Assembly: GCA_944380295.1 (NCBI GenBank)
Contig: CALWHE010000012.1
Span: 1-56,152 of the forward strand
Source: an uncultured Christensenellaceae bacterium
GTDB lineage: Bacteria > Bacillota > Clostridia > Christensenellales > UBA3700
Direction of reading: 5' to 3'
Length of the DNA stretch: 56,152 nt
A program made the translations under genes and the position numbers. The notes under the pieces were generated by a model, which was not told the DNA's origin, ran no database searches, and saw nothing but the letters and a program-made list of their open reading frames with translations. Each line of letters begins with the position of its first letter. Within the stretch, counting starts at the first letter, position 1. Positions 17,986 to 27,382 of this stretch are shown here, piece by piece.

Positions 17986-19043
17986 GCGCGTATTTCGAGC
18001 GGATGAAAAAAAAGACGGACGCCCTGCGCGGACGCGACGACCTGCTGATCCTGGGCATAGAGAGCAGTTGTGACGAAACCGCCTGCGCCGTGCTGCGCGG
18101 CAGGCAGATCTTGTCGAACAAGATAGCCTCGCAGGTGGAGATACACAAGCGCTTCGGCGGCGTGGTGCCGGAGATAGCCTCGCGCAACCACGTGCTCGCC
18201 ATAGACAACCTGGTCAAAGGCGCGCTGGAAGAGGCGGGCGTGCGGCAGGAGAAACTGGACGCGGTGGGCGTGACTTACGGCGCGGGGCTGCTCGGCGCGC
18301 TTTTGGTGGGAGAGTCTTACGCCAAGGCGTTTGCCTATGCGCTGGACAAGCCGCTTTTCGCCGTCAACCATATCCGCGGTCACATCGCCGTCAATTATGT
18401 GGCGTCGCCGCGGCTCGAACCGCCCTTTGTCTGCCTGATAGCCAGCGGCGGACACACCGCGGTGGCGTTTGCGGCGGACTATGACGAGATAAGCGTCATG
18501 GGCACCACGCAGGACGACGCCTGCGGCGAGGCGTTCGACAAGGTGGCGCGCGTGCTGGGACTGCCTTATCCGGGCGGTCCGCAGATAGAAAAACTTGCCG
18601 CAGCCGGCAAGCCGGACATCAGCCTGCCGCGCCCGTTCAAAGGGACGGATTCTTTTGATTTTTCTTTCAGCGGCATAAAAACGGCGGTGATAAATTACGC
18701 CAACACCTTGAAGATGAGGGGCGAGGAACTGCCGCGTGCGGATCTTGCCTGCTCTTTTCAGGAACTGGTCACGGACATCATGTCGGACAACCTCGTGCGC
18801 GCGGCGATCGCGCGTAAATGTGATAAGGTAGTGATCGCGGGCGGCGTGGGCGCGAATAAACGCCTGCGCGCAAAGGTGGAAGAAAAAGCCGCCGCCGCGG
18901 GCATAACGGCGTTTTATCCGCCCGTGGGACTGTGCACGGACAACGGCGTGATGATCGCCGCGCAGACGGCGTGCATGATCCGGGCGGGCAGGCAGTGCTC
19001 CGATTTCGATCTGGACGCGGACGCGGACGTGAGGATAGAGTGA
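17982..19043 (+). CDS. tsaD: tRNA N6-threonylcarbamoyladenosine transferase TsaD
   Basis: A 353-residue ASKHA-fold protein that transfers the threonylcarbamoyl group to A37 of ANN-decoding tRNAs, working with TsaB and TsaE (not in this window). Landmarks: LGIESSCDETACAV, metal-binding histidines in VNHIRGHIAV, IASGGHTAV, QDDACGEAFDKVARVLGL, FDFSFSGIKTAV and GGVGANKRLR. ATG 17982 overlaps the prfB stop, so upstream in-frame codons inside prfB were rejected. No clear terminator follows before the rpsL promoter. Confidence 0.97.
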   Translation: MSAYFERMKKKTDALRGRDDLLILGIESSCDETACAVLRGRQILSNKIASQVEIHKRFGGVVPEIASRNHVLAIDNLVKGALEEAGVRQEKLDAVGVTYGAGLLGALLVGESYAKAFAYALDKPLFAVNHIRGHIAVNYVASPRLEPPFVCLIASGGHTAVAFAADYDEISVMGTTQDDACGEAFDKVARVLGLPYPGGPQIEKLAAAGKPDISLPRPFKGTDSFDFSFSGIKTAVINYANTLKMRGEELPRADLACSFQELVTDIMSDNLVRAAIARKCDKVVIAGGVGANKRLRAKVEEKAAAAGITAFYPPVGLCTDNGVMIAAQTACMIRAGRQCSDFDLDADADVRIE

Positions 19044-19091
19044 CCGCCGCGCCGCCGGCGCAGGATAATTCAGCAAATTACCGTAAAATCG

Positions 19092-19120
19092 TTGACTTGT
19101 GCGAAAAATATTGCTACAAT
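19092..19120 (+). promoter_or_regulatory. Promoter of the str operon
   Basis: TTGACT (19092-19097), 17-nt spacer, TACAAT (19115-19120). It is 145 nt before rpsL, leaving a long leader. Confidence 0.8.
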
Positions 19121-19265
19121 AACGATACTGTGCGGAGAATATCCGCATAGTATTGCTATGCATGAAGGCGCGGCGGCAAGTGGTGTGTCCGCAGCGCAGT
19201 CTGATAGAATGAGAAACCTTAGGGTTGAAGGTAACTCATCCGAAATACTACAAGGAGGTAAAAAG
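19121..19265 (+). ncRNA. Structured leader RNA of rpsL, candidate cis-regulator
   Basis: About 140 nt of untranslated leader holds four hairpins. H1: 19131-19136 with 19142-19147 (TGCGGA/TCCGCA). H2: 19145-19150 with 19156-19161 (GCATAG/CTATGC), sharing three bases with H1, so the two compete. H3: 19168-19197 (GCGC-G-GCGG ... CCGC-A-GCGC). H4: 19210-19238, TGAG/CTCA and ACCTT/AAGGT stems around a symmetric AA/AA internal loop and a 7-nt loop. The AAGGAGG ribosome site follows at 19251. Ribosomal-protein leaders often bind an operon product such as S7; that is an inference here. I recognise no named family. Confidence 0.55.
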
Positions 19266-19646
19266 ATGCCCACTATCAATCAGTTGATTAGGCACGGACG
19301 TGAAAAGCAGGTCAAGAAGTCCAAGGCTCCGTTGATGGACAAAAACCCTCAGAAGAGAGGCGTTTGTCTTTCCGTGACCACGACTTCCCCCAAGAAGCCT
19401 AACTCCGCTCTGCGTAAGATAGCGCGTGTGAAACTTGTCAACGGCATGGAAGGAACGGTGTATATCCCCGGTATCGGCCATAACCTGCAAGAGCACAGCG
19501 TCGTTCTCATCAGAGGCGGCAGGGTCAGGGACCTTCCCGGCGTTCGTTATCACATCATTCGCGGCACCTTGGACGCTACCGGCGTGGCTAAGCGCATGCA
19601 GGCAAGATCCAAATACGGCGCGAAGAAGCCTAAATCCGCAAAATAA
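19266..19646 (+). CDS. rpsL: 30S ribosomal protein S12
   Basis: A 126-residue S12, the decoding-centre protein. The loops contacting 16S rRNA are visible: [14 protein letters not shown] (K43 retained) and [14 protein letters not shown]. Residue 88 is arginine where nearly all bacteria have lysine; K88R in other species causes streptomycin resistance. ATG 19266 follows AAGGAGGT. The frame happens to stay open upstream through the leader, but the ribosome site and family N-terminus ([12 protein letters not shown]) fix the start. Confidence 0.98.
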   Translation: MPTINQLIRHGREKQVKKSKAPLMDKNPQKRGVCLSVTTTSPKKPNSALRKIARVKLVNGMEGTVYIPGIGHNLQEHSVVLIRGGRVRDLPGVRYHIIRGTLDATGVAKRMQARSKYGAKKPKSAK

Positions 19647-19688
19647 GTAATTCGGATGTATCACTCAAATCTTTAAGGAGGTAAAAAA

Positions 19689-20159
19689 ATGCCCAGAAGA
19701 GGTAATGTGCCCAAGCGCGACGTATTGCCCGATTCCGTTTACGGCAGCAAGGTGTTGACCAAGTTCATCAACCAGGTCATGTATGACGGAAAAAGAGGAA
19801 CGGCGCAAGAGATCGTGTATGGCGCTTTCGATATAATAAGCAATAAGATGGGTAAAGACCCCATGGAAGTTTTCACGCAGGCTTTGGAAAACGTAAAGCC
19901 CGTGCTGGAAGTCAAGGCCCGCCGCGTGGGCGGTTCCACTTACCAGGTCCCCATGGAGATCAGACCCGAAAGAAGACAGACCCTTGCCATCAGATGGCTG
20001 GTCATGTTCGCCCGCAAGAGGGGTGAAAAGACCATGGTGGAAAGGGTGGCGGCAGAGCTTATGGACGCTTACAACAATACCGGTAACTCCATCAAGCGCA
20101 AAGAAGACATGCACAGAATGGCGGAAGCGAACAAGGCGTTCGCTCACTATCGCTGGTAA
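19689..20159 (+). CDS. rpsG: 30S ribosomal protein S7
   Basis: A 156-residue S7, a primary 16S rRNA-binding protein of the 30S head. Typical segments: [53 protein letters not shown] and [17 protein letters not shown]. In E. coli S7 represses its own operon through the mRNA. ATG 19689 follows AAGGAGGT; fusA starts 10 nt after the stop. Confidence 0.98.
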   Translation: MPRRGNVPKRDVLPDSVYGSKVLTKFINQVMYDGKRGTAQEIVYGAFDIISNKMGKDPMEVFTQALENVKPVLEVKARRVGGSTYQVPMEIRPERRQTLAIRWLVMFARKRGEKTMVERVAAELMDAYNNTGNSIKRKEDMHRMAEANKAFAHYRW

Positions 20160-20169
20160 GAGGTGAGAT

Positions 20170-22296
20170 ATGGCAAGAGAATTTCCCCTTGAAAGGATCA
20201 GAAATATCGGCATAATGGCGCACATAGACGCCGGCAAGACCACCACCAGCGAAAGGATCTTGTATTACACCGGTCTGGTGCACAAGATAGGCGAAGTGCA
20301 TGAAGGTCAGGCCACCATGGACTGGATGGAGCAGGAAGCGGAGAGAGGTATCACCATCACTTCCGCCGCCACCACCACTCAATGGAGAGTCAACAAGCAG
20401 GGCGAGCCTTATCGCATCAACCTGATAGACACCCCCGGACACGTGGACTTCACCGTGGAAGTGGAGCGCAGCCTGCGCATTTTGGACGGCGCCGTGGCTC
20501 TCTTCTGCGCCAAGGGCGGCGTGGAGCCTCAGTCCGAGAACGTGTGGCGTCAAGCCACCAAGTATCATGTGCCCCGCATCGCGTTCGTCAACAAGATGGA
20601 CATCAACGGCGCCAACTTCGCCAATGCCGTGCACATGATGAAGACCAGGCTCAAAGCCAACGCCGTGCCGGTGGAATTCCCGCTCGGCGCAGAGTCCGAC
20701 TTTATCGGTTTTGTCGACCTCATCACCATGAAATCGGTGGTTTACGACAAAGACGCGGACGGCATGGAGTTTTCCGTTTACGATGAGATACCCGCCAATT
20801 TCGCGCACCTCAAAGGCGACGTGGAAAAGGCAAGGGAAGAGCTTTTGGACGCCGTTTCCATGTTCGACGACGAGCTGATGGAAAAGGTGCTGGAAGGCGA
20901 AGAAGTGGATCCCGCCATGATCAAGGCTGCCATCCGCAAAGGCGTCATCGCCATGGAGATCACTCCCGTTTTGTGCGGCAGCTCTTATAAGAACAAGGGC
21001 GTGCAGGCGCTTTTGGACGCCATCGTGGAATATCTGCCTTCTCCTTTGGATATCCCTCCCGTCAAAGGCTTTGAGATGGGCGGCGATATGGTGGAGGAAA
21101 CGCTGGTGCGCGAAGCGGACGACAACGTTCCCATGTCCGGTCTGGCGTTCAAGATAATGACGGACCCGTTCGTGGGCAAGCTCACGTTCTTCCGTTTGTA
21201 TTCCGGCGTGCTCACCGCAGGCTCTTACGTGCTCAACAGCACCAAGAACAAGCGTGAAAGGATAGGCCGTCTGGTGAGGATGCACTCCAACCACCGCAAC
21301 GAGATAACCGAGGCTTACGCGGGCGACATCGTCGCCATCATCGGTTTGAAAGACACCACCACGGGCGATACGCTGTGCGCCATAGAAGATCCCATCGTCT
21401 TGGAGAGCATGGAATTCCCCGATCCCGTTATTTCCGTCGCCATCGAGCCCAAGAGCAAGGCGAGCCAGGAAAAGATGGGCATGGCGCTGGTCAAGCTGGC
21501 GGAAGAAGACCCCACCTTCAAAACTTACACGGATAAAGAAACGGGTCAGACCATCATCTCCGGTATGGGCGAGCTGCACCTGGACATCATCGTGGACAGG
21601 CTTTTGCGCGAATTCAAAGTGGAGGCCAACGTGGGCAATCCCCAAGTGGCTTACCGCGAGACCATCAAAAAGGCCGTTCGCGCGGAGGGCAAGTTCGTGC
21701 GTCAGAGCGGCGGTAAAGGTCAATACGGCCACTGCATCATAGACATGGCTCCCAACGAGCCGGGCAAAGGCATCATCATCACGGACAAGACGGTGGGCGG
21801 ATCCATTCCCAAGGAATATATCCCCGCCGTGGAAGCCGGTATCAGAGAAGCCGCGCTCAACGGTATTTTGGCGGGCTATGAGATGGTGGACTTCAACGTG
21901 GACATCGTGGACGGAAGTTACCACGAAGTGGACTCTTCCGAAATGGCGTTCAAGATAGCCGGTTCCATGGCGCTCAAAGACGGCGCCGCCAAGGCAAACG
22001 CCGTGCTGCTCGAACCCATCATGGCGGTGCAGGTGGACACGCCCGACGAATATCTGGGCGACGTTATGGGAACGATAAACTCCCGCCGTGGCTCCATCAA
22101 GGCGATAGAGCTGAACAACGGCTCCCAGCACATAGATGCGGAAGTGCCGCTGGCGGAAATGTTCGGTTACGCCACCACGCTGCGCTCCTGCTCGCAGGGA
22201 CGCGCCACCTTTATGATGCTGCCCGACCACTATGCGGAAGTGCCCAAGAGCGTGGCGGACAAAGTCATCGGCGAAAGAAGCAAGCAAAGCAAATAA
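20170..22296 (+). CDS. fusA: Elongation factor G
   Basis: A 708-residue translocation GTPase. G motifs are intact: [15 protein letters not shown] (P-loop), the switch I threonine in [26 protein letters not shown] and NKMDINGAN. Domains II-V follow, with [14 protein letters not shown] and the C-terminal [21 protein letters not shown]. Length is standard. It sits in the usual rpsL-rpsG-fusA-tuf order. Confidence 0.98.
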   Translation: MAREFPLERIRNIGIMAHIDAGKTTTSERILYYTGLVHKIGEVHEGQATMDWMEQEAERGITITSAATTTQWRVNKQGEPYRINLIDTPGHVDFTVEVERSLRILDGAVALFCAKGGVEPQSENVWRQATKYHVPRIAFVNKMDINGANFANAVHMMKTRLKANAVPVEFPLGAESDFIGFVDLITMKSVVYDKDADGMEFSVYDEIPANFAHLKGDVEKAREELLDAVSMFDDELMEKVLEGEEVDPAMIKAAIRKGVIAMEITPVLCGSSYKNKGVQALLDAIVEYLPSPLDIPPVKGFEMGGDMVEETLVREADDNVPMSGLAFKIMTDPFVGKLTFFRLYSGVLTAGSYVLNSTKNKRERIGRLVRMHSNHRNEITEAYAGDIVAIIGLKDTTTGDTLCAIEDPIVLESMEFPDPVISVAIEPKSKASQEKMGMALVKLAEEDPTFKTYTDKETGQTIISGMGELHLDIIVDRLLREFKVEANVGNPQVAYRETIKKAVRAEGKFVRQSGGKGQYGHCIIDMAPNEPGKGIIITDKTVGGSIPKEYIPAVEAGIREAALNGILAGYEMVDFNVDIVDGSYHEVDSSEMAFKIAGSMALKDGAAKANAVLLEPIMAVQVDTPDEYLGDVMGTINSRRGSIKAIELNNGSQHIDAEVPLAEMFGYATTLRSCSQGRATFMMLPDHYAEVPKSVADKVIGERSKQSK

Positions 22297-22338
22297 AAAA
22301 CAACAATATACGTATAATCACAGGAGGAACAAACAACT

Positions 22339-23541
22339 ATGGCTAAGGCTAAATTTGAAAGAACCAAGCCCCATGTAAACATCGGTACCATCGGTCACGT
22401 CGACCACGGCAAGACCACTCTTACCGCTGCCATAACCATGTATTGCGCAGCTAAGGGTCATGCTCAGAAGATGAGATACGATGAGATCGATAAAGCGCCC
22501 GAAGAAAAGGCAAGAGGTATAACAATAAATACCGCTCACGTCGAATACGAGACCGACAAGAGGCACTATGCACACGTTGACTGCCCCGGACACGCCGACT
22601 ATGTCAAGAACATGATCACCGGCGCCGCGCAGATGGACGGTGCCGTGCTGGTGGTTGCCGCCACGGACGGTCCCATGCCCCAGACCCGTGAGCACATCCT
22701 GCTTGCCCGTCAGGTCGGCGTGCCTTATATCATCGTCTTCATGAACAAGACCGACCAGGTCGACGACCCCGAATTGCTCGAACTGGTGGAAATGGAAGTG
22801 AGGGAACTGCTCACCGAGTATGGCTTCCCGGGCGATGACACCCCCATCATCAAGGGCAGCGCTCTGAAAGCTCTGGAAGCTGCTTCCGCCGGCAACGTGG
22901 ACGATCCCGCCTGCGCTTGCATCGGCGAACTGCTCGATGCCATCGACAGCTACATTCCCGAGCCTCAGCGCGATACCGACAAGCCTTTCCTGATGCCCGT
23001 TGAAGACGTGTTCACCATCACCGGCCGCGGCACCGTGGCTACCGGCAGAGTGGAGCGCGGCGCGGTCAAGATGCAGGACAAGGTGCAGATAGTCGGTATC
23101 AAACCCACCGTCGACACCGTTGTCACCGGTATCGAAATGTTCCGCAAGCTGCTTGACGAAGCTTACGCGGGCGACAACATCGGCGTGCTGCTGCGCGGTA
23201 TCGACCGTAAGAACATCGAAAGAGGTCAGGTGCTGGCTAAGCCCGGTTCCATCAATCCTCACACCGAGTTCCACGCGCAGGTCTACGTCCTGACCAAGGA
23301 CGAAGGCGGCCGCCACACTCCTTTCTTCAACGGCTATCGTCCTCAGTTCTATTTCAGAACCACCGACGTTACCGGCACCATCGAACTTCCCAAGGGCGTT
23401 GAAATGGTCATGCCCGGCGATAACATCGAAATGAACATCGCCCTGATCACTCCCATCGCCATCGAAGAAGGTCTGCGTTTTGCTATCCGTGAGGGCGGCA
23501 GAACGGTCGGTTCCGGCGTTGTTGCAAAGATATTCAAGTAA
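22339..23541 (+). CDS. tuf: Elongation factor Tu
   Basis: A 400-residue GTPase delivering aminoacyl-tRNA to the ribosome. Motifs: [46 protein letters not shown] and [10 protein letters not shown]. Domain II/III elfamycin-site and tRNA-contact segments look normal. AGGAGG precedes ATG 22339; the gap to fusA is 42 nt. A terminator follows, then the promoter for rpmG-secE-nusG, so this single tuf joins the str block and the secE-nusG block. Confidence 0.98.
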   Translation: MAKAKFERTKPHVNIGTIGHVDHGKTTLTAAITMYCAAKGHAQKMRYDEIDKAPEEKARGITINTAHVEYETDKRHYAHVDCPGHADYVKNMITGAAQMDGAVLVVAATDGPMPQTREHILLARQVGVPYIIVFMNKTDQVDDPELLELVEMEVRELLTEYGFPGDDTPIIKGSALKALEAASAGNVDDPACACIGELLDAIDSYIPEPQRDTDKPFLMPVEDVFTITGRGTVATGRVERGAVKMQDKVQIVGIKPTVDTVVTGIEMFRKLLDEAYAGDNIGVLLRGIDRKNIERGQVLAKPGSINPHTEFHAQVYVLTKDEGGRHTPFFNGYRPQFYFRTTDVTGTIELPKGVEMVMPGDNIEMNIALITPIAIEEGLRFAIREGGRTVGSGVVAKIFK

Positions 23542-23553
23542 TTGACACGGCAG

Positions 23554-23579
23554 GCTCCGCGCTCCGGCGCGGAGCTTTT
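23554..23579 (+). terminator. Terminator of str operon
   Basis: GCTCCGCGC and GCGCGGAGC (23554-23562, 23567-23575) pair perfectly around TCCG, followed by TTTT. Confidence 0.9.
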
Positions 23580-23636
23580 CCGCCGGCGCGGCTTGCCGCG
23601 CACAGGTTTGCACGCAAAATTTTGCCGTGCAAATGG

Positions 23637-23665
23637 TTGACAACCCAATCAAGGGGTGCTATAAT
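23637..23665 (+). promoter_or_regulatory. Promoter for rpmG-secE-nusG-rplKA
   Basis: Full consensus: TTGACA (23637-23642), 17-nt spacer, TATAAT (23660-23665), 50 nt before rpmG. Confidence 0.9.
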
Positions 23666-23715
23666 AATCAAGCACTTCGGAATCGGGGTGTAATTTTTTT
23701 GGGAGGCTTATAACC

Positions 23716-23865
23716 GTGAGGACCAAGATAACGCTCGCTTGCACAGAATGCAAACAGCGCAACTACGATACTTTTAAGAATAAGAAGAATACCGCAGACA
23801 GGATAGAGATCAAAAAATATTGCAAGTTCTGCAAAAAGCATACCGTGCATAAAGAAACCAAGTAA
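23716..23865 (+). CDS. rpmG: 50S ribosomal protein L33
   Basis: A 49-residue L33 too short for most ORF lists. It is the zinc-binding (Cys-containing) form, with C-T-E-C near residue 9-12 and C-K-F-C near 36-39. Typical segments: [11 protein letters not shown] and [17 protein letters not shown]. Start is GTG 23716, 8 nt after GGGAGG. secE starts 11 nt after the stop. Order rpmG-secE-nusG is the usual one. Confidence 0.95.
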   Translation: MRTKITLACTECKQRNYDTFKNKKNTADRIEIKKYCKFCKKHTVHKETK

Positions 23866-23876
23866 GAGGTAACTTT

Positions 23877-24227
23877 ATGGGTAAAAAAGATTCATTGAAC
23901 AACGGCGAACAGCTCTATTCCAACGCGCCTCTTCAAAACGCGGAGCTTTCCGCGTCTGACAAAAAATCGGACGCCCCCGCGCCCGACGGCAAAAAGAAGA
24001 AGGACAAGAAAAAGAGCGGCAAACCCAATATTTTCGTTCGTATAGGCAGATTTTTCAAGGAGATGTTCTCCGAGCTGAAAAAGGTCAGCTGGCCGGACGC
24101 GAAAAAAGTGTTCACGCAACTGGGCGTGGTGCTTTTGGTGGTGGTGATCTTCCTGATCATCATTTCCGCCTTCGATTTCGGCGCCGCGGAGCTGCTCAGG
24201 CTGCTCGTATCCAACGCGCAGCAGTAA
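23877..24227 (+). CDS. secE: Preprotein translocase subunit SecE
   Basis: A 116-residue protein with a polar Lys/Asp-rich N-terminal 50 residues, the conserved amphipathic helix FFKEMFSELKKVSWPDAKKV and one membrane helix (about residues 82-102, VVLLVVVIFLIIISAF). SecE clamps SecY in the translocon powered by SecA, encoded at 14042. Its N-terminal extension is longer than in minimal 60-residue Firmicute SecE proteins. Confidence 0.95.
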   Translation: MGKKDSLNNGEQLYSNAPLQNAELSASDKKSDAPAPDGKKKKDKKKSGKPNIFVRIGRFFKEMFSELKKVSWPDAKKVFTQLGVVLLVVVIFLIIISAFDFGAAELLRLLVSNAQQ

Positions 24228-24236
24228 GGAGGTATT

Positions 24237-24776
24237 ATGGCTGAAGAAGAAAAGCAGCAGCCTCAGTGGTATGTGCTCAATACCCTGTTCGGTTACGAAA
24301 ATATCGCAAAAAAGAACCTTTTGCAGATGGTGGAAACAAACGGGCTGCAAAACAGCATTTTCGATGTTGTGGTGCCGGAAGAAGAAGAGGTGGTGGAACG
24401 CGAAGGCGGCAAGAAAAAGTTCGTCATGCGCAAAAAGTTCCCCAACTATGTCTTTATCAAGATGATCTATTCCAAGCAGATATGGTATATGGTCAAAAAC
24501 ACCAGGGGCGTGAGAGATTTTTGCAGCGGTTATGACGGCAAGCCTTTGCCCATGTCCGCGGAAGAAGTCAAGCGCGCGCAGCTTGAAGAGGTCAAGTTTG
24601 AAGATCTCTCCATTGCGGCGGGAGATTCCGTTACCATCATCAGCGGTCCGCTCAAAGACTTCATCGGCGAAGTCAAAGAGATAAAGGCGGATCAGCAAAA
24701 GCTCAAAGTGGCTGTGTCCATGTTCGGACGCGAGACCACCGTGGACCTGGAATACAGCCAGGTGGAAAAACTGTAA
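24237..24776 (+). CDS. nusG: Transcription termination/antitermination factor NusG
   Basis: A 179-residue NusG: an NGN domain binding RNA polymerase (QWYVLNTLFGYENIAKKNL; FPNYVFIKMIYSKQIWYMVK; NTRGVRDFC) and a C-terminal KOW domain (AAGDSVTIISGPLKDFIGEV). It governs pausing, termination and transcription-translation coupling. It starts 9 nt after secE with AAGGAGG. The gap of 113 nt before rplK contains a structured leader. Confidence 0.97.
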   Translation: MAEEEKQQPQWYVLNTLFGYENIAKKNLLQMVETNGLQNSIFDVVVPEEEEVVEREGGKKKFVMRKKFPNYVFIKMIYSKQIWYMVKNTRGVRDFCSGYDGKPLPMSAEEVKRAQLEEVKFEDLSIAAGDSVTIISGPLKDFIGEVKEIKADQQKLKVAVSMFGRETTVDLEYSQVEKL

Positions 24777-24810
24777 CAGGCATATACGGCGTTTTTCGCA
24801 CGATATAAAC

Positions 24811-24870
24811 AAAGGGAAACCTTTAACTGGGAGGGACGTAAAATTTTTCCTTGCGTTCCGTTAAAACCAC
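24811..24870 (+). promoter_or_regulatory. Candidate L1-binding leader before rplK-rplA
   Basis: A GNRA hairpin AAAGG-GAAA-CCTTT (24811-24824) is followed by two short helices, TGG/CCA (24828-24830 with 24867-24869) and GGGACG/CGTTCC (24833-24838 with 24854-24859). They are joined by an asymmetric internal loop GA / GTTAAAA. This resembles the ribosomal protein L1 binding motif known in rplK-rplA leaders, through which L1 represses translation. Confidence 0.55.
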
Positions 24871-24889
24871 GATTGCCAAGGAGGTAAGT

Positions 24890-25315
24890 ATGGCAAAGAA
24901 GATCACGGCAGTTGTCAAACTCCAACTGCCCGCAGGCAAAGCAACTCCGGGACCGCCCGTAGGCTCCACTCTGGGTCCGCACGGCATCAATATCCCCGGA
25001 TTCACCAAAGAGTTCAACGAAAAGACCAAGGGACAGGAAGGTCTGGTCATCCCCGTTGTGATGACCATTTACGCAGACAGGTCCTTCACCTTTGTCCTCA
25101 AAACTCCTCCCACCCCCGTGCTCATCAAAAAGGCGGCGGGTATAGAGAGCGGATCTGCCGTTCCCAACAAGACCAAGGTGGCAAAGCTCACCGCCGCTCA
25201 GGTCAAAGAGATAGCGCAGACCAAAATGCCCGACCTCAACGCAGCTTCCCTGGAAGCCGCCATCAGCATGGTCAAGGGCACGGCACGCAGCATGGGCGTG
25301 ACCTGCGAGGACTAA
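24890..25315 (+). CDS. rplK: 50S ribosomal protein L11
   Basis: A 141-residue L11 of the GTPase-associated centre, the standard length. Landmarks: [38 protein letters not shown] and the C-terminal [15 protein letters not shown] 24890 follows AAGGAGG; the longer in-frame upstream sequence covers the leader and was rejected. rplA starts 13 nt after the stop. Confidence 0.98.
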   Translation: MAKKITAVVKLQLPAGKATPGPPVGSTLGPHGINIPGFTKEFNEKTKGQEGLVIPVVMTIYADRSFTFVLKTPPTPVLIKKAAGIESGSAVPNKTKVAKLTAAQVKEIAQTKMPDLNAASLEAAISMVKGTARSMGVTCED

Positions 25316-25328
25316 GGAGGTATAAGTC

Positions 25329-26012
25329 ATGAAAGGAAAGAGATATGCAAGCGCGGCCGCGTTGGTTGAGACCGGCAAGGCTTACGAGGCTTCCGAGGCA
25401 ATGGCAAAGGTCATAGAGACCGCCACCGCCAAATTCGACGAATCCATAGAACTGCACGTCAAACTGGGCGTGGACTCCCGTCATGCCGACCAGCAGGTGC
25501 GCGGCGTGGTGGTGCTGCCCAACGGCACGGGTAAAACCGTGAAGGTTTTGGTCATCGCCAAAGGCTCTAAAGCGGACGAGGCGGAAGCCGCCGGCGCCGA
25601 CTATGTGGGCGGTGAAGAGATGATCAACAAGATCAAAAACGAAAACTGGTTCGACTTTGACGTGTGCGTCACCACTCCCGACATGATGGGTCTGGTGGGT
25701 AGGATAGGTAAGGTGCTCGGTCCCAAAGGCTTGATGCCCAATCCCAAGTCCGGCACGGTCACCATGGACGTCACCAAGGCGGTGAAAGAGATCAAAGCCG
25801 GTAAGGTGGAATACAGGTTGGACAAGACCAACATCATCCACGTTGCCATCGGCAAAAAGTCCTTCGGCGCGGAAAAGCTGATGGAGAACTATAACACCGT
25901 TTACGACGCCATTCTCAAAGCAAAGCCCGCGGCGGCAAAGGGTCAATACGTGCGCAGCGTTACGCTCACCAGCACCATGGGCCCCGGCGTGAAAGTGGCT
26001 TACAAGGCGTAA
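25329..26012 (+). CDS. rplA: 50S ribosomal protein L1
   Basis: A 227-residue L1 of the ribosomal stalk that gates E-site tRNA. Typical segments: [60 protein letters not shown] and [15 protein letters not shown]1 is also the expected repressor of rplK-rplA through the leader at 24811-24870. A fresh promoter for rplJ-rplL lies right after its stop. Confidence 0.98.
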   Translation: MKGKRYASAAALVETGKAYEASEAMAKVIETATAKFDESIELHVKLGVDSRHADQQVRGVVVLPNGTGKTVKVLVIAKGSKADEAEAAGADYVGGEEMINKIKNENWFDFDVCVTTPDMMGLVGRIGKVLGPKGLMPNPKSGTVTMDVTKAVKEIKAGKVEYRLDKTNIIHVAIGKKSFGAEKLMENYNTVYDAILKAKPAAAKGQYVRSVTLTSTMGPGVKVAYKA

Positions 26013-26018
26013 AATCGC

Positions 26019-26048
26019 TTGACAGGCGCCCCGTGCAGCCTTTATAAT
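26019..26048 (+). promoter_or_regulatory. Promoter for rplJ-rplL
   Basis: TTGACA (26019-26024), 18-nt spacer, TATAAT (26043-26048), immediately upstream of the L10 leader. Confidence 0.85.
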
Positions 26049-26054
26049 ATACGG

Positions 26055-26162
26055 GAAACATATCCGTGCCGCAGACAGCAAGTGCGCAAGCTCAATATCT
26101 TGCCGAGGTAACGTAAGGGAACGCAAGTCCCCCGTGCCTCGCGGTGCGGGGGAAATTTTTTA
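26055..26162 (+). ncRNA. Ribosomal protein L10 leader with attenuator hairpin
   Basis: The leader carries the conserved core of the Firmicute L10 leader: GCAGACAGCAAGTGC (26071-26085) and CTTGCCGAGGT (26099-26109), which form the kink-turn-like site bound by L10(L12)4. Downstream, CCCCCG and CGGGGG (26129-26134, 26147-26152) form a stem followed by AAA and six T, a terminator-like attenuator just before the rplJ ribosome site. The known role of this family is autogenous repression when L10 is in excess. Confidence 0.85.
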
Positions 26163-26173
26163 GGAGGTAGGCT

Positions 26174-26665
26174 ATGGCTTTAACAAAAGAACAAAAAGCT
26201 GCCCAAATAGAGGAGATAGCAACGCTGCTCAAAGAGAGCAAGAGCTTTGTCATCGTCAGCTATAAGGGCATCAGCGTGGCGGACGACACGGCGCTGCGCG
26301 TAAAGTTCAGACAAGCCGGCGTCACCTACAAGGTGCTCAAAAACCGTTTGGTCCGCAAGGCGATGGAACAGGTGGGCATCACCGGTTATGACGGGGCTTT
26401 GGAGGGCAGCAGCGCGCTGGCGTTCTCCATGACGGACCCGCTTGCCGGACCCAAGGTGATCACGGAAATGGCAGCCACCGTAAAAGCGCTTGAAGTCAAG
26501 TGCGGCAGGATGGACGACCTTTATCTGGACGTGGAAAAAGTGAACGCATTGGCAAAGATCCCTTCAAAGGATACATTGCTCGCTCAGTTGCTCGGCATGT
26601 TGCTCAGCCCCATTTCGGGTCTTGCTGTTGCGCTTAACCAAGTGGCGGAGAAAAAAGCTCAATAA
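26174..26665 (+). CDS. rplJ: 50S ribosomal protein L10
   Basis: A 163-residue L10, base of the L7/L12 stalk. Landmarks: [32 protein letters not shown], and a hydrophobic C-terminal helix ([20 protein letters not shown]) that docks L7/L12 dimers. GGAGGT precedes ATG 26174. It is under control of the leader upstream, which it is expected to bind itself. Confidence 0.97.
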   Translation: MALTKEQKAAQIEEIATLLKESKSFVIVSYKGISVADDTALRVKFRQAGVTYKVLKNRLVRKAMEQVGITGYDGALEGSSALAFSMTDPLAGPKVITEMAATVKALEVKCGRMDDLYLDVEKVNALAKIPSKDTLLAQLLGMLLSPISGLAVALNQVAEKKAQ

Positions 26666-26691
26666 TCAAAAAACAAACGGAGGATATAAAA

Positions 26692-27063
26692 ATGGATATA
26701 GCAAAAATGATAGAAGAGATCAAGGGCATGACCGTGCTCGAACTCAACGATCTGGTCAAAGCCATCGAGGCTGAATTCGGCGTCAGCGCCGCCGCCATGG
26801 CAGTTGCCGCTCCCGCCGCAGGCGGTGCAGCCGCTCCCGCTGCGGAAGAAAAGACGGAATTCGACGTCATTCTCAAGAGCTTCGGCGCCAACAAGCTCGC
26901 CGTCATCAAAGTGGCACGCGAGATCACCGGTCTGGGTCTTGCCGACGCCAAGGCGTTGGTCGAATCCGCTCCCAAGGCCATCAAGGAAGGCGTTGCCAAA
27001 GAAGCCGCCGACGAGATCGCCAAGAAGCTCACCGAAGCCGGCGCGGAAGTCGAGATCAAGTAA
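26692..27063 (+). CDS. rplL: 50S ribosomal protein L7/L12
   Basis: A 123-residue stalk protein: N-terminal dimerisation domain ([20 protein letters not shown]), an Ala/Pro-rich hinge and the globular C-terminal domain binding elongation factors ([40 protein letters not shown]). A strong terminator follows. rpoB, which normally comes next, is absent. Confidence 0.98.
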   Translation: MDIAKMIEEIKGMTVLELNDLVKAIEAEFGVSAAAMAVAAPAAGGAAAPAAEEKTEFDVILKSFGANKLAVIKVAREITGLGLADAKALVESAPKAIKEGVAKEAADEIAKKLTEAGAEVEIK

Positions 27064-27085
27064 TTTATTGCAGACGGCAAAAAAG

Positions 27086-27112
27086 GCGACGGGTCATACC
27101 GTCGCTTTTTTT
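27086..27112 (+). terminator. Terminator after rplL
   Basis: GCGACGG/CCGTCGC (27086-27092, 27099-27105) with a 6-nt loop and seven T. The following 200 bp to 27320 holds no gene I can support. Confidence 0.92.
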
Positions 27113-27321
27113 GCGCGCGTTTACGCCGCCGCGAGGCGAAAAGGTTAAATGCGGGGCGCATAGGCGCGGACTTTAACGCTTTATGCTGTATGAGGCGTTT
27201 TTTTGAACCTGTTTTTCCTATTTCTCCGAAAGTAGCCGCGCATGGTTTAAAGAGTGCAAAGTTGTGTAACGATCATATCGCAATGCTGCAATGAGCAGTA
27301 TCGGCGCAAAACAGTCCGCCG

Positions 27322-27357
27322 AAAATAACGGACAGGTCAAAGCCTGTCCGTTATTTT
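27322..27357. terminator. Bidirectional terminator
   Basis: A perfect 15-bp inverted repeat, AAAATAACGGACAGG and its complement, with loop TCAAAG. A-rich one side and T-rich the other, it can terminate in both directions; it lies after the minus-strand DUF378 gene. Confidence 0.85.
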
Positions 27358-27382
27358 GCCGTTGCCGCAAAAGCGGCGCGAT

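Noticed and set aside
19092..19265. N-terminal extension of rpsL in frame through the leader
   Set aside because: Promoter boxes lie inside it, and S12 length and AAGGAGG fix the start at 19266.
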